The notes under the pieces: generated by a model
Seen by the model: only the letters and a program-made list of their open reading frames with translations
What the model was told of the DNA's origin: nothing
The model's database searches: none
Translations under genes and position numbers: made by a program
Origin: a virus
Virus record (IMG/VR): IMGVR_UViG_3300012351_000008
Coordinates: 1-64,000 of that record
Reading direction: 5' to 3' (one strand)
DNA length: 64,000 nt
In this document: one piece after another, positions 30,970 to 40,040 of the stretch
How positions within the stretch are numbered: the first letter of the stretch is position 1
Layout of the letters: the number at the start of each line of letters is the position of its first letter

Positions 30970-31007
30970 TTGACAACAGTGTGTACACATTGTATGATGT
31001 AGACATC
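30970..31007 (+). promoter_or_regulatory. Promoter with palindromic operators for the RHH gene
   Basis: TTGACA (30970-30975), 17 bases, TATGAT (30993-30998). TGTGTACACA (30980-30989) in the spacer is a perfect palindrome and GATGT-AG-ACATC (30996-31007) overlaps the -10. Both suit autoregulation by the ribbon-helix-helix protein just downstream. The preceding 30790-30960 shows no gene. Confidence 0.7.
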
Positions 31008-31039
31008 AGATGAATGTGAAACAAAGTGAGGCAAGAAAT

Positions 31040-31438
31040 ATGGCAAACAGAAAACAGCGCATTAATGTAATGTTAGAAGAGTCTACAGTCGAAGAACTGG
31101 AAAAACAGTATCCAGAGAAACAGCGCAGCGATTTCATTGAACAACAGGTTAGGAGGGGTCTGGGTATGCCAGAAGCAGAAGGGCAAAAAGGATTTGCTGT
31201 ATACGAACGTAGCATTGATGATGGTTTCGGTTCTCAGATTGTCTATGTCAAAGATGGCCGGATAGTGCATCAGTATCTTAGTGCCAGGCAAGGCCACTAT
31301 ACTGGTGATGGCAATCCTGAGTGGATAGGGCAAAAAGTCAACGTCTTGTATGGCAATGGCTTCAAAAAGCTGAGAAGTGCGGCAAGAATTCAAGAAATTG
31401 AGATGGAGTGGTTGCAAGAAGAGGTGCTTGAACCATGA
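31040..31438 (+). CDS. Ribbon-helix-helix regulator, 132 aa
   Basis: ATG 31040 has GAGG 8 bases upstream. The first 45 residues (RKQRINVMLEESTVEELEKQ, then RSDFIEQQVRRGLG) are a ribbon-helix-helix fold. The rest (YVKDGRIVHQYLSARQGHYT; GQKVNVLYGNGF) is a beta-rich domain of unknown ligand. Probably represses its own promoter. Confidence 0.75.
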   Translation: MANRKQRINVMLEESTVEELEKQYPEKQRSDFIEQQVRRGLGMPEAEGQKGFAVYERSIDDGFGSQIVYVKDGRIVHQYLSARQGHYTGDGNPEWIGQKVNVLYGNGFKKLRSAARIQEIEMEWLQEEVLEP

Positions 31439-31650
31439 GTAACGACGAATTGTTTCGTGATGCTGAGTTCATAGCCTCAGAAGCTGAGTTGCACCAACGC
31501 AAGAACGAGCCGCTTAATACAGAATTGCGCTGCTACATTCAGCCGCACACGATGGAACGTCTGCGTGAGATGGTTGAGGAGCGAAAAACGAGTACTGATG
31601 TTGTTGTGAATATGGCGCTACGGGCGCTGTTGTACGATCAAGGATTTTGA
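31435..31650 (+). CDS. Second small RHH-like protein, 71 aa
   Basis: Coupled by ATGA to the previous gene. RCYIQPHTMERLREMVEERK, then TSTDVVVNMALRALL, has the strand-helix-helix pattern of RHH proteins. Possibly a partner of the first regulator. Confidence 0.6.
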   Translation: MSNDELFRDAEFIASEAELHQRKNEPLNTELRCYIQPHTMERLREMVEERKTSTDVVVNMALRALLYDQGF

Positions 31651-31683
31651 ACGCAGCCAAGCTGCAAAGAAAGGACAGAAACG

Positions 31684-31977
31684 ATGTCAGGTCAATGGAA
31701 TAGTGAAGCACAGCGATACGAAGTATTCTCAACATTAGAGGGTGGCATGGTCCCCACTGGCAAGCCTATGGACTATCAGATGCAGCCAGGGGTTGATTAT
31801 TGTGGTTATTGTAAACACGGTTTTGATGATCAGGGCAATTGTGTTTGCGATGGGCTTGGTGGAGGTCATACGCCTACTTGTAGTTACTGTCACTCCGCCT
31901 ATGATGGCAAAGGCAACTGTAATTGTGATGGCTTCGGCAATGATCCTGAGACGGGCGAGCCATTACCATACGCTTGA
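31684..31977 (+). CDS. Cys-rich protein with duplicated CxxC...GNCxCDG module
   Basis: 97 residues. Two tandem modules, CGYCKHGFDDQGNCVCDGLG (about 40-59) and CSYCHSAYDGKGNCNCDGFG (about 66-85), each with four cysteines in the same spacing, suggest two metal sites. The N-terminus (QWNSEAQRYEVFSTLEGGMV) is unassigned. No family recognised. Confidence 0.65.
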   Translation: MSGQWNSEAQRYEVFSTLEGGMVPTGKPMDYQMQPGVDYCGYCKHGFDDQGNCVCDGLGGGHTPTCSYCHSAYDGKGNCNCDGFGNDPETGEPLPYA

Positions 31978-32005
31978 GCAACCACAATGCCCACGCTAGT
32001 CTACA

Positions 32006-32041
32006 AGCCGCTTCAGTAGTGAGAAGCGGCTCTTCTATTTC
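32006..32041 (+). terminator. Terminator of the RHH cassette
   Basis: AGCCGCTTC (32006-32014) pairs with GAAGCGGCT (32023-32031), followed by CTTCTATTT. It also overlaps the 3' end of the convergent gene at 32035. Confidence 0.8.
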
Positions 32042-32655
32042 CCCTGCTCACTCTTCAGATATCTCCTCGCCAGAACCTCTACCGTCACCACAAACGTGAT
32101 CTTAATCACAATCAAGATTCCACCTGCCAACTCACCAAAGACAGTGATCGTGATTCTACTGCTGTACTCCTGCTGCAGTAGTTCATTGGCGACCTGAGAG
32201 ATAGCCAGAAAATACGGTCGCTCTTGCATATGGATAATCTGCGTCTGGACGATATCAATCGTTTGAGGATGCGCAAGAATAGCCCTGACCGCAGCGTCGA
32301 TGCTCACGTAGTTGGTGGTAGAAGAGATTAGTAGTGTTTGTGCGGTGCCAGATAGGTTGCTGTTCTGTAGATTGGCCTGATCACTCTCCCATGTCGGCAA
32401 CATGTTCTGTAGTTCGCTGATTGCCTGAGCATTGTTGTCTGCTGGCCCGTATTGCAGGATAAGTGCGTCTTTGGCGATACGCTGCGAGATGGACTGCTGT
32501 AGCGTAGCGTAGTGGAGGATAGCATCGTTGTTGGAGATGGTGAGTGGAATAGCTTGAAATATCATGATGGCACCAACAGCCACGAATGCGAGCGTTTCGA
32601 TGATGCGGACGAACGCCAGGAAACCTTGAGGTGTACTGAGTAATTTGATCATCAC
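32035..32655 (-). CDS. Two-TM protein with PilJ-like sensor domain
   Basis: 206 residues. TM1 about 13-37 (FVRIIETLAFVAVGAIMIFQ), an external domain of about 130 residues, and TM2 about 172-198 (GELAGGILIVIKITFVVTVE). The external part (LHYATLQQSISQRIAKDALI, ELQNMLPTWESDQANLQ) resembles the PilJ-type sensory domain of type IV pili chemotaxis transducers, but no signalling output domain follows. It lies between tail genes and lysis genes; a role in lysis or exclusion is possible. Confidence 0.55.
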   Translation of the reverse strand: MMIKLLSTPQGFLAFVRIIETLAFVAVGAIMIFQAIPLTISNNDAILHYATLQQSISQRIAKDALILQYGPADNNAQAISELQNMLPTWESDQANLQNSNLSGTAQTLLISSTTNYVSIDAAVRAILAHPQTIDIVQTQIIHMQERPYFLAISQVANELLQQEYSSRITITVFGELAGGILIVIKITFVVTVEVLARRYLKSEQGK

Positions 32656-32696
32656 ATATTGTTACCTTCCTTGGTTATTTAATGCAATACGGTTAT

Positions 32697-33050
32697 CTAG
32701 TGCAACACGTGGGCCGCGTAGGCTCCGATAATACTCAAAAGAATCGCTATGAAAATACTGACGATGCCAGCCAGGACACGTATTTGCATCTGGTTTTGAT
32801 TTTCCTTCAGTGCCGAGTCACGTTTTTGTGCCTCAACTTCTGAATCGGCTAGTTTTGTGTTGAGATCGGTCAGTTGTGATTTGGCGCTACTGACCTCGCG
32901 CTCGATCCGCTCAACCGTTTCACGAATGCTTCGAAGCTGCAGCTCGTTCTCTTTGGCGGGCACATATTGTTGTAACTGGTTCTGTAACTGCTGCACCATT
33001 TTTTCGAGTGCCTCAATCCGAAAAGTTAGTGTCGATTGGTCCTGCTGCAT
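32697..33050 (-). CDS. XhlA-like coiled-coil membrane protein (holin accessory candidate)
   Basis: 117 residues from ATG 33050 (GAGG 8 bases upstream). A long coiled coil (LEKMVQQLQNQLQQYVPAKE; IEREVSSAKSQLTDLNTKLA) precedes a single C-terminal TM helix (VLAGIVSIFIAILLSIIGAY). This is the layout of XhlA-type proteins that work with holins in Gram-positive phages. Position next to lysis genes agrees. Confidence 0.6.
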   Translation of the reverse strand: MQQDQSTLTFRIEALEKMVQQLQNQLQQYVPAKENELQLRSIRETVERIEREVSSAKSQLTDLNTKLADSEVEAQKRDSALKENQNQMQIRVLAGIVSIFIAILLSIIGAYAAHVLH

Positions 33051-33067
33051 CCCTTGTTCCTCATGTA

Positions 33068-33110
33068 ACATGCATTATATGATTAAAGTAAACAATCATA
33101 TAATGCATGT
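33068..33110. repeat. 17-bp perfect inverted repeat
   Basis: ACATGCATTATATGATT (33068-33084) and AATCATATAATGCATGT (33094-33110) are exact complements around a 9-base loop. It separates the 1945-residue tail gene (stop at 33127) from the next gene. AT-rich, no U-tract; could be an RNA processing or termination structure. Confidence 0.7.
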
Positions 33111-33126
33111 ATTGTACATATTATAG

Positions 33127-36100
33127 CTAGAACCACACTCGTGCATAATTAGTAAGATTAGGGCCTGTTGTGGCGTCCACGCTGTATAAATAAATTATTC
33201 CGTTTTGTCCCTGGTATCCAGTGGTTGTAACTTTCACAATTGGCACCTGAGAATTAAAGATAGACATTATCTCTGGTAACATGAGTCCCACTGTCGTTCC
33301 CGGCGCAAGTCCAGCATACAACGTCGTCCCCACCAACTCAATCGTGCTATTGCTACCGTACCTCGTGAGCAGGCCATTTCCAAACGCTGTTGCCTGATCG
33401 GTGGTCATACCACTTGCTGTACTATTGAGCGCAGTTTGGATTTGCGCAACGATGCCACTATTGCCTTCAAGCGCGGCCTGTGCTGCCTGACTGCCGCTAT
33501 TCTCGAGGTTGACATTGACGCTAGAAGTGCCGACGTATGTGAAAGAGAGAATAGTGCCAGCAGGAAGTTTAGGAAGCGTGCTATCGTACGAGATGCTCGA
33601 TGAGAGCGGCTGCCAATAGAACTGCCGGTTGTTGTCTACACCCTGATACCCGACCGTCGCCCCCTGTCCATTTACGAGGATGGTCGGCGCGCTATAGACA
33701 GGATACCCAAGCGTCCATGATGTAGTGCTTCCATCAGCCACCTTGATCTCAGTTGGTGGGCTAACGAGTCCAGTTACGCCAGTGATGACCTGTTCATTGC
33801 GGAAAATATCAGCCGAAGAGAGGACCGTCACTTGTGGTAGGTAAAGGAGATACCCGCTGCTATTCGCCGGGTCCGCAACGCTTTGCACTGGGAATGCCCC
33901 TGGACGTGCTAAACGCGGTCCAAAGTGCAGTTGCCGCCACTTGTCCACGTACCAGTAATAGTCTCCGCTCATCTGGACAAGATTGTCCATTTCAGATGAG
34001 TAGTACGCAGCAAACGGTGTAGTGATCGGATGAAGCTGTGAAACTGTCGCCCCGGTGCCGATAGATGGGCCTCTCACGCAGGCCACGAGAGTAAAGAGTT
34101 GAGGCATCATGGATGGGTCACTTGTCGTCATGGTGACTTTTGTGTATAAAACTTGCCCGGTTAAATTGGAGCCTAAAGGCTGTATCCATAACTGGTAGTA
34201 GCGTGATGTACCGCCGTCATTGCGCAATCCGCACTCGCCGGAACCGAGCGCCGACGTGTCCAGGTATGACTGTTTGCAGGTGCCGTCCCAATAGACGCTG
34301 ATCAGCCCTCCTTGCATTGTCACTCTGATTCTGTGGAATGTGCCCCTGGTAAACGTGATAGTGGAAGCGCTTCCAATTAATGACCGTGTGCCACTGGCTA
34401 CTTTGTAGAGTCGTAGTTGATTGGTAAAACCGCCACTAGAGCTAGCATCGTAGACACCTAGCTCATAGTAGTTCGTTGTGCTTACTTCGCGCCATACTAG
34501 TCCACCTGCGTCAGATTCGTCCATATCACAGAGCAGATCCACATCGCTCGTAGAGATAGAGTTGTTAACGTAGAGCCCACCAGAACCACCTGAGAGCGTT
34601 ATACGGCTATTGGTTGTGTCATAGGTAACAGTTGCAGCACTTCCACCGCTCTTGCTGATGTTGGTATAGCTGGCGCTGGTGTTGCTATTGAATAAGTCCT
34701 GCGTGCTGGCTGGCTGATTCGCCCAGTATGTCAGCGCCTCACCGGCTCCGTTGTTCCCTACCGTATGGTAAGTGGAGAGGTCTTGTGTGGTCTGTACAGT
34801 CAGGCTGGTGTTTGTGGGAATGTTGGCATTCCACGCCACATTGTTGCTGGAAACATAACCAACTGGCGAGAGTGAGAGAGCAGGACTGATGCGCGTACCG
34901 GAGACAGTGCCATAATTCCCACAGACACGAGCATACAGACCCATAATAATCGGCGTTGAGATGGGCGGCTTTGAACTAGAAAGGATTATCTGGAAAACAA
35001 GATTGACACTTGAAACAGTAGTTCCTCTTGATAATTGGGGGATTTCAGCGCCGTTTGTACATTGTAGCCAGGATGATCCATTATCAATAGAGGCAAGTAC
35101 AATCGCAGCAGTTTCTGGATGGCCTGTACCATCCAAATCCGACCAGCACACTTGATTGTATCCGCATGTTCCCAATGATGCTAACGAGGTAGATGGGGAA
35201 GTCCAGATGCCAGATGTTGACGCGAGTATTGAAAAGTTCTCAATACTCGCTGTAAACGAGTTTGTCGTATTCGTAGCGCAGCGAAAACCCACTTGTCCGG
35301 CAGATAGGTAGGTATTATCTAAAACGTCTATATCAGGTGTGCTTGAATGATTAAAGTAAACGGTATGTCTGTTTCCTTTCACCACAAGCTTTATGTGATA
35401 GTACGTATTCGCGGCTATCGTTTTCGTTACTTGGGCTATGTTGGTAAACGATCCAACGGTACTATTATTCCAGCTATTATCTGAAAAGCCGACGACTAGC
35501 GTGTTCGCCTGAGAGATTGCTACGTAGTAGGCCATATGATAGTTGGCATTTCCCCAACCAGTTTGCCGGTAAATAATGCCTGTATCACAATAGAAGCTTG
35601 ATGTACTCAGTTTTATATCGGCCTCGATAGTTCCATCCAGAATATATCCTGCAAAATCAAAACGAGACTGACACCACGTTCCTAGAGGGTTAGTACCAGA
35701 GTTTGCACCAGGAGTCATTGAATAGACTCCTCCTGAAGCTGCTTGTGTTCCAGAGTTGGCAAATCCGGCAAAAAATGACTGGAGCGAAAGCGAGGGAGTA
35801 CCGCTCCATGATGAGGCAATAGCATTGGCAGTTCCAGTAAGCGTTAAATCTCCATTTGAATTTGGTCCGATGAGTAGCTGAGTACCCGTATTCCACTCTG
35901 TGCTTGTACCGTATGTCGTAACAATATCACTCACTGTCTGAGCTGCGGCACTATTAATCGTGATCTGCACTTGTTCGAGAGATGGGATAGCAGAAGGATC
36001 AGAGCCACAAGCAAATTGTTCGCGAAGATAGAAAGATAACCCACTCACATTGCCACCAGCGGGCAAACCAGGAAGGGCTTGAGAGTTTTGGCATGTGAGC

Positions 36101-38964
36101 CATGTTGTGTTGTCGTAGGAGGCAAATAATACCATGCCTGGACTTATCCCACCACCGCTTGATGTGGTTGCTGCTGTTGTACCCGGTGGATAAGTTACTT
36201 GAGGCGCGCCTGATGTCGGGAGACTGGCAGTCCATGTAATATTACTATTCTGTACAAGCCCTACCCCTGATAGAGAGTGTGCCGGTGAAATCCTATAACT
36301 TCCTAATGGATCGTAGACCTGTACTACAGATGTGGTAATAGAGTTAGAAACGTAGCCTCCAAATACTGATTGCAGTAGAGGTGGATTGAGTTGTGGAGCC
36401 GTGGCGCTTACGCCAAAAAATGGACTACCACTCTGACTCCCCAGATAACAGTTTTTCCCATACACGGTGTAGGTTCCAGAACTCGAACCTGCCAGGAATA
36501 TATCAACAGCTGTGATGGTTTTTCCATTTAGTCCAGTAAGCGTGATATTACGTGTGTACCATGTATCTTTGGCATGTCCGCTCAAATCTTGCAGACAATC
36601 TACGCTGACACCATTTTGATCATAAATGGCAACTGAATTGTTCAAGCAAAGCGTTCCGATGTGATCGGACAGAAATGACTTATCGCTAAATTCGATATCC
36701 ATTCCGGCTAAGAATTCAGGACTCGTTGAAGAAATCCAGAAGTCATAATTAAAGGTATCGTTCGTCCCAACGGTCATACTTCCAGACCAGATCCTTATGT
36801 AAGCAAGGTTTGCAAAATATTCTCCACTTGTTGCGGTGCCTGTAAAGGGAGAAGAAGCACCGGATGTGCCCTCTTGTGAAATTTGATTTTGCGCAGTTGC
36901 AACCGGGGAAAGGAGAGCTTCAAGTTTCAAAGCACTCTGAGTTGTTGGCGTGAGCATGTTGTTGCTAGCAGTCATATTCGTCAATGTGCCACTACTAAAG
37001 TCACTGGTAACACTCTCAGTCAGCATGAATTGTGTACCGGCACGCACCAACTCTAAATCCCCTGTATTCGATGTGATTGGTGGGGTCGCCGTATTGGGTG
37101 CATAGACAAACGGTGTAGTGGTTGTAGTCGCTACGGTGCCGCTTAACGTACCCTGTCCAAATGTGGCCGGTGTATAATCGGACTCTAACGCGAAGGCCCC
37201 TGTAATGCCCTCCTGGCTAAGTGTCTGTTGCGCAAAGTCGCACACCATATCGCCAGCAGTCCAGTTGAGGTAGTTCGTCTCGTTGGCCCGTTTATCAACA
37301 TCATAGTGATGGTCCATTATCGTTAGTTGATGCTCAAGTTGTGCTGCACCACCAGCAGCCGGTTTGCTCACTTTGTCAGAATTGACGTAGCCGGTGTAGA
37401 GCAACCCTTGATTTGAGTCTGAGAACATGACAGGCATACCGCGCTGATAGGACAGCGTACCAGCAGTATCCTCGACGGTAAGTGTCAGGATCGATCTTTG
37501 GTCGAGCGCATCGGCAAGTGTGAATGACTGATCGCGCACGGGAGCCCCACTGCCACTCTGGAAACTAGATGCCCCAACGAGATTTGAAAGACCTGCAGGC
37601 GTACTAATCATCGTAGGCGCAATGGTGGTGCCATCGTTATATACGCCTTGGCTTGCACTGTTAGAAACATAGATAGTGAAAACGTTGCTTGCCCAGGCCG
37701 TCGTGGTATTAAGTACAAACGCATCCATATACAAAGTGTCACCTGCGACAAATTGCCAGAGCGAAGCCAAAACTGATGGAAGTGTATAGGTTGTTTTCGT
37801 AGTTGAGAATGTTTGACTGGTAATTGAAGAGATGGCAATTGGATAATATGTACCATCCATTGTACGCCGGGACCAACGAGCATAGACCGCGCCGCCGCTC
37901 ATACTTGTTCCTGATTTGGACAGCGTGAAAATACCCGACCAGGAACCGGCAACGATAGTATTACCTGCCAATGAGATAGACCAGCCCTTGCCGGTTGGCG
38001 CTGGAAGGGCAGACGTTGATCCTGGTGTTCCTCCCTGGCTTGTCAATTCCACATAAGCATTCGTGCCCGAGCTCGGAGCAGTGACGGTGAAACTTGTTTC
38101 TGTCCCACCTGAAACCTGAGACATCTGATCAGATTGAGTTAGTCCACCTATGGCGGAAGCCACATTCGATGCGTAAAATACAGCACTTGTTTGCAAGGAT
38201 GCGGACGCCGGGATAGCGCGCGTGCTTGTGAATATAAGAGAGGCTGATGCGGGAATGGTTCGTATACTTGTCGGCGCTAGAAGTGATGCATTAGCAGGAA
38301 TGGTTCTTATTGGTGTGCTCACGAGAGCAATAGCGGCAGGAATGGTTCTGGTAGAGGTGGTAGTACTGATATAACCAGGGGTTGTTATTGAAACGCTTGT
38401 ATAACCAAGCGTGGAACTACTTGACATGTGGACGCGTACATTGCCAGTTGTGCTATTTGTGGTGATATTGAGAGTTACATCTGTATAGGTTTTATCTCCG
38501 GTGGCAAAGGTATTACTTGCAGAAGCCCCGCTAGCCGTAACCGTAAACTGTGTATAGGCTGTGCTTATAATTGTTTGACTGGTGGCGATGCCCTCCGCAA
38601 TGAGTGTGTAGGTGCCCCCGCTTGAACGCTGATAGGCTCGACAGTGGATATCACAGGTAAAGGTGCCTGTGGTAGTTGTCTCAAGTTCAACAGTCCAGGT
38701 CCAAGTGCCACTTTGAAAGTGGTTTCCCTCGATAAGGGTCGTATCCTCTAGCCACCCATGATTAGAGGGTGAGGGTTGCGAACCTGCGCCCGTTTGTGCT
38801 GATGCGTCTCCTTGCGACCATAACTCTACCCACCCGGTTGTACCAGAAGTGAGGTTAGTATTCAGATTGACTGCCGTTGCGCCCGTTGATGGATTTTCTA
38901 ATAGTTTATTTGCTGTACTCAAACTGGAAGCAACGTTGTTTGGGTAGAGTGTAAGAGCCGTCAT
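33127..38964 (-). CDS. Giant tail-tip / minor tail protein, 1945 aa
   Basis: Very long Ser/Thr/Gly-rich virion protein. About residues 200-255 hold four to five repeats with a TIPA core (RTIPAAIALVSTPI, RTIPANASLLAPTS). Later segments include two LamG/DUF1080-like jelly rolls (one containing GTIEADIKLSTSSFYCDTGI, one with TRGTFHRIRVTMQGGLISVY), and modules of the RISPAxSLSxVG type appear twice. The C-terminus (FTYVGTSSVNVNLENSGSQA onward) resembles a baseplate hub/tip domain. Lying after the tape measure on the late strand, it should form the tail tip and bind carbohydrate on the host. Confidence 0.75.
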   Translation of the reverse strand: MTALTLYPNNVASSLSTANKLLENPSTGATAVNLNTNLTSGTTGWVELWSQGDASAQTGAGSQPSPSNHGWLEDTTLIEGNHFQSGTWTWTVELETTTTGTFTCDIHCRAYQRSSGGTYTLIAEGIATSQTIISTAYTQFTVTASGASASNTFATGDKTYTDVTLNITTNSTTGNVRVHMSSSSTLGYTSVSITTPGYISTTTSTRTIPAAIALVSTPIRTIPANASLLAPTSIRTIPASASLIFTSTRAIPASASLQTSAVFYASNVASAIGGLTQSDQMSQVSGGTETSFTVTAPSSGTNAYVELTSQGGTPGSTSALPAPTGKGWSISLAGNTIVAGSWSGIFTLSKSGTSMSGGAVYARWSRRTMDGTYYPIAISSITSQTFSTTKTTYTLPSVLASLWQFVAGDTLYMDAFVLNTTTAWASNVFTIYVSNSASQGVYNDGTTIAPTMISTPAGLSNLVGASSFQSGSGAPVRDQSFTLADALDQRSILTLTVEDTAGTLSYQRGMPVMFSDSNQGLLYTGYVNSDKVSKPAAGGAAQLEHQLTIMDHHYDVDKRANETNYLNWTAGDMVCDFAQQTLSQEGITGAFALESDYTPATFGQGTLSGTVATTTTTPFVYAPNTATPPITSNTGDLELVRAGTQFMLTESVTSDFSSGTLTNMTASNNMLTPTTQSALKLEALLSPVATAQNQISQEGTSGASSPFTGTATSGEYFANLAYIRIWSGSMTVGTNDTFNYDFWISSTSPEFLAGMDIEFSDKSFLSDHIGTLCLNNSVAIYDQNGVSVDCLQDLSGHAKDTWYTRNITLTGLNGKTITAVDIFLAGSSSGTYTVYGKNCYLGSQSGSPFFGVSATAPQLNPPLLQSVFGGYVSNSITTSVVQVYDPLGSYRISPAHSLSGVGLVQNSNITWTASLPTSGAPQVTYPPGTTAATTSSGGGISPGMVLFASYDNTTWLTCQNSQALPGLPAGGNVSGLSFYLREQFACGSDPSAIPSLEQVQITINSAAAQTVSDIVTTYGTSTEWNTGTQLLIGPNSNGDLTLTGTANAIASSWSGTPSLSLQSFFAGFANSGTQAASGGVYSMTPGANSGTNPLGTWCQSRFDFAGYILDGTIEADIKLSTSSFYCDTGIIYRQTGWGNANYHMAYYVAISQANTLVVGFSDNSWNNSTVGSFTNIAQVTKTIAANTYYHIKLVVKGNRHTVYFNHSSTPDIDVLDNTYLSAGQVGFRCATNTTNSFTASIENFSILASTSGIWTSPSTSLASLGTCGYNQVCWSDLDGTGHPETAAIVLASIDNGSSWLQCTNGAEIPQLSRGTTVSSVNLVFQIILSSSKPPISTPIIMGLYARVCGNYGTVSGTRISPALSLSPVGYVSSNNVAWNANIPTNTSLTVQTTQDLSTYHTVGNNGAGEALTYWANQPASTQDLFNSNTSASYTNISKSGGSAATVTYDTTNSRITLSGGSGGLYVNNSISTSDVDLLCDMDESDAGGLVWREVSTTNYYELGVYDASSSGGFTNQLRLYKVASGTRSLIGSASTITFTRGTFHRIRVTMQGGLISVYWDGTCKQSYLDTSALGSGECGLRNDGGTSRYYQLWIQPLGSNLTGQVLYTKVTMTTSDPSMMPQLFTLVACVRGPSIGTGATVSQLHPITTPFAAYYSSEMDNLVQMSGDYYWYVDKWRQLHFGPRLARPGAFPVQSVADPANSSGYLLYLPQVTVLSSADIFRNEQVITGVTGLVSPPTEIKVADGSTTSWTLGYPVYSAPTILVNGQGATVGYQGVDNNRQFYWQPLSSSISYDSTLPKLPAGTILSFTYVGTSSVNVNLENSGSQAAQAALEGNSGIVAQIQTALNSTASGMTTDQATAFGNGLLTRYGSNSTIELVGTTLYAGLAPGTTVGLMLPEIMSIFNSQVPIVKVTTTGYQGQNGIIYLYSVDATTGPNLTNYARVWF

Positions 38965-38975
38965 ACTTTTCCTGC

Positions 38976-39347
38976 CTAAACTGCCTGTAAATCATTCGTG
39001 CGGAATGTTTCGCCACTGTCAGATACAAATAAGTACACAGCCTCGTCACCATGTTTCCATCCGATACAGTGCGTTGTTTTCCCCTGCTGCATACTCTCAT
39101 CATTTGGATTGATAATCACCGTTCGACGCCGAAAGAACACAGGTTCAGCACCTTCTGGAATGGGTATGCGGTATTCCCTGTCATCGAATGGTTCCCACGT
39201 CATCAGGACAATCTCGGAAACAGATTTCTCATCGCGCTCTGCAAAACCACGACCATCGCGCCTGGTATCGTCAAACTCATCGGTGACAGAACCATCCCGG
39301 TAGATAATGCGCCATTGATATGCATCTTTTGTTTTGTTTTGTATCAT
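38976..39347 (-). CDS. Unknown virion-region protein, 123 aa
   Basis: Basic/acidic soluble protein (YQWRIIYRDGSVTDEFDDTR; PEGAEPVFFRRRTVIINPND). It sits between two tail genes, after a terminator-like leader, and may be a tail accessory protein. No family recognised. Confidence 0.6.
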   Translation of the reverse strand: MIQNKTKDAYQWRIIYRDGSVTDEFDDTRRDGRGFAERDEKSVSEIVLMTWEPFDDREYRIPIPEGAEPVFFRRRTVIINPNDESMQQGKTTHCIGWKHGDEAVYLFVSDSGETFRTNDLQAV

Positions 39348-39378
39348 GTCCTACTCAAATCAAACAATAATTGCAAAT

Positions 39379-39411
39379 AAAAAAGCCGATGGCTCTTGTG
39401 GCTCATCGGCT
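39379..39411 (-). terminator. Hairpin/U-tract 30 bases before the 39347 start
   Basis: On the minus strand AGCCGATG/CATCGGCT (39404-39411, 39384-39391) followed by TTTTTT, preceded by ACGAGCC. One of a family of similar elements at 30.5, 47.5, 54.4 and 63.4 kb. Confidence 0.8.
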
Positions 39412-39467
39412 CGTTGAAATGTGTAAAACTAATCTCTATTATGGCATACAGAATCAATCCTTGGGTT

Positions 39468-39989
39468 TTACGCTTCATCGTAGCGTAAAATAATTGAAGG
39501 TAGTGATATAGCAGAACCGGCACCACCGACATAATTCACATCCACACCCAAAACCGTCACAGCCATGTCTCCGTTTGGCCCTGATGCTGATGTAGCGTGG
39601 CTAGTGTTGTCATAGACAGCGGGACTCGTCGTCATGAGTGTGTAACCTGCTGGCGTGGCCCCATTGGAACCGCTAGAGGCTGGTCTGTTACCGCTCGCTG
39701 CCTGTACGTAGCTCGCCACGGCAACATCCTTCCAGAAGAGTTGCAAGCCTGTTGACGTGGCTCCTGACATGTAGATGTTTCTGTTGGTAATGTTCGTTGT
39801 CCCTGTGGCGGTGACAGATAACGTGAGATTCTTAATCCATGAGAAGTTAGTGCCTGTCGCCGTTGGGATGGAGATAGGTGTTGTTGAGGTTGCACTATCA
39901 GCTAAGTTGAATGTACATCCTGTTTCCACGTTAGCCCAGGAGACTGATGAACCAGTACCTATCTGGGCTTGGCAGGTGGCGGCTCCCAT
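39468..39989 (-). CDS. Ser/Thr-rich virion protein, 173 aa
   Basis: Beta-rich (ISIPTATGTNFSWIKNLTLS; GYTLMTTSPAVYDNTSHATS) with few charges, like small tail proteins following the tape measure. Possible distal tail component. No family recognised. Confidence 0.6.
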   Translation of the reverse strand: MGAATCQAQIGTGSSVSWANVETGCTFNLADSATSTTPISIPTATGTNFSWIKNLTLSVTATGTTNITNRNIYMSGATSTGLQLFWKDVAVASYVQAASGNRPASSGSNGATPAGYTLMTTSPAVYDNTSHATSASGPNGDMAVTVLGVDVNYVGGAGSAISLPSIILRYDEA

Positions 39990-40040
39990 ATTGTCGACCT
40001 TTCTTTGCTAATCTAGCATAATTAAACTCATGAAAATACT

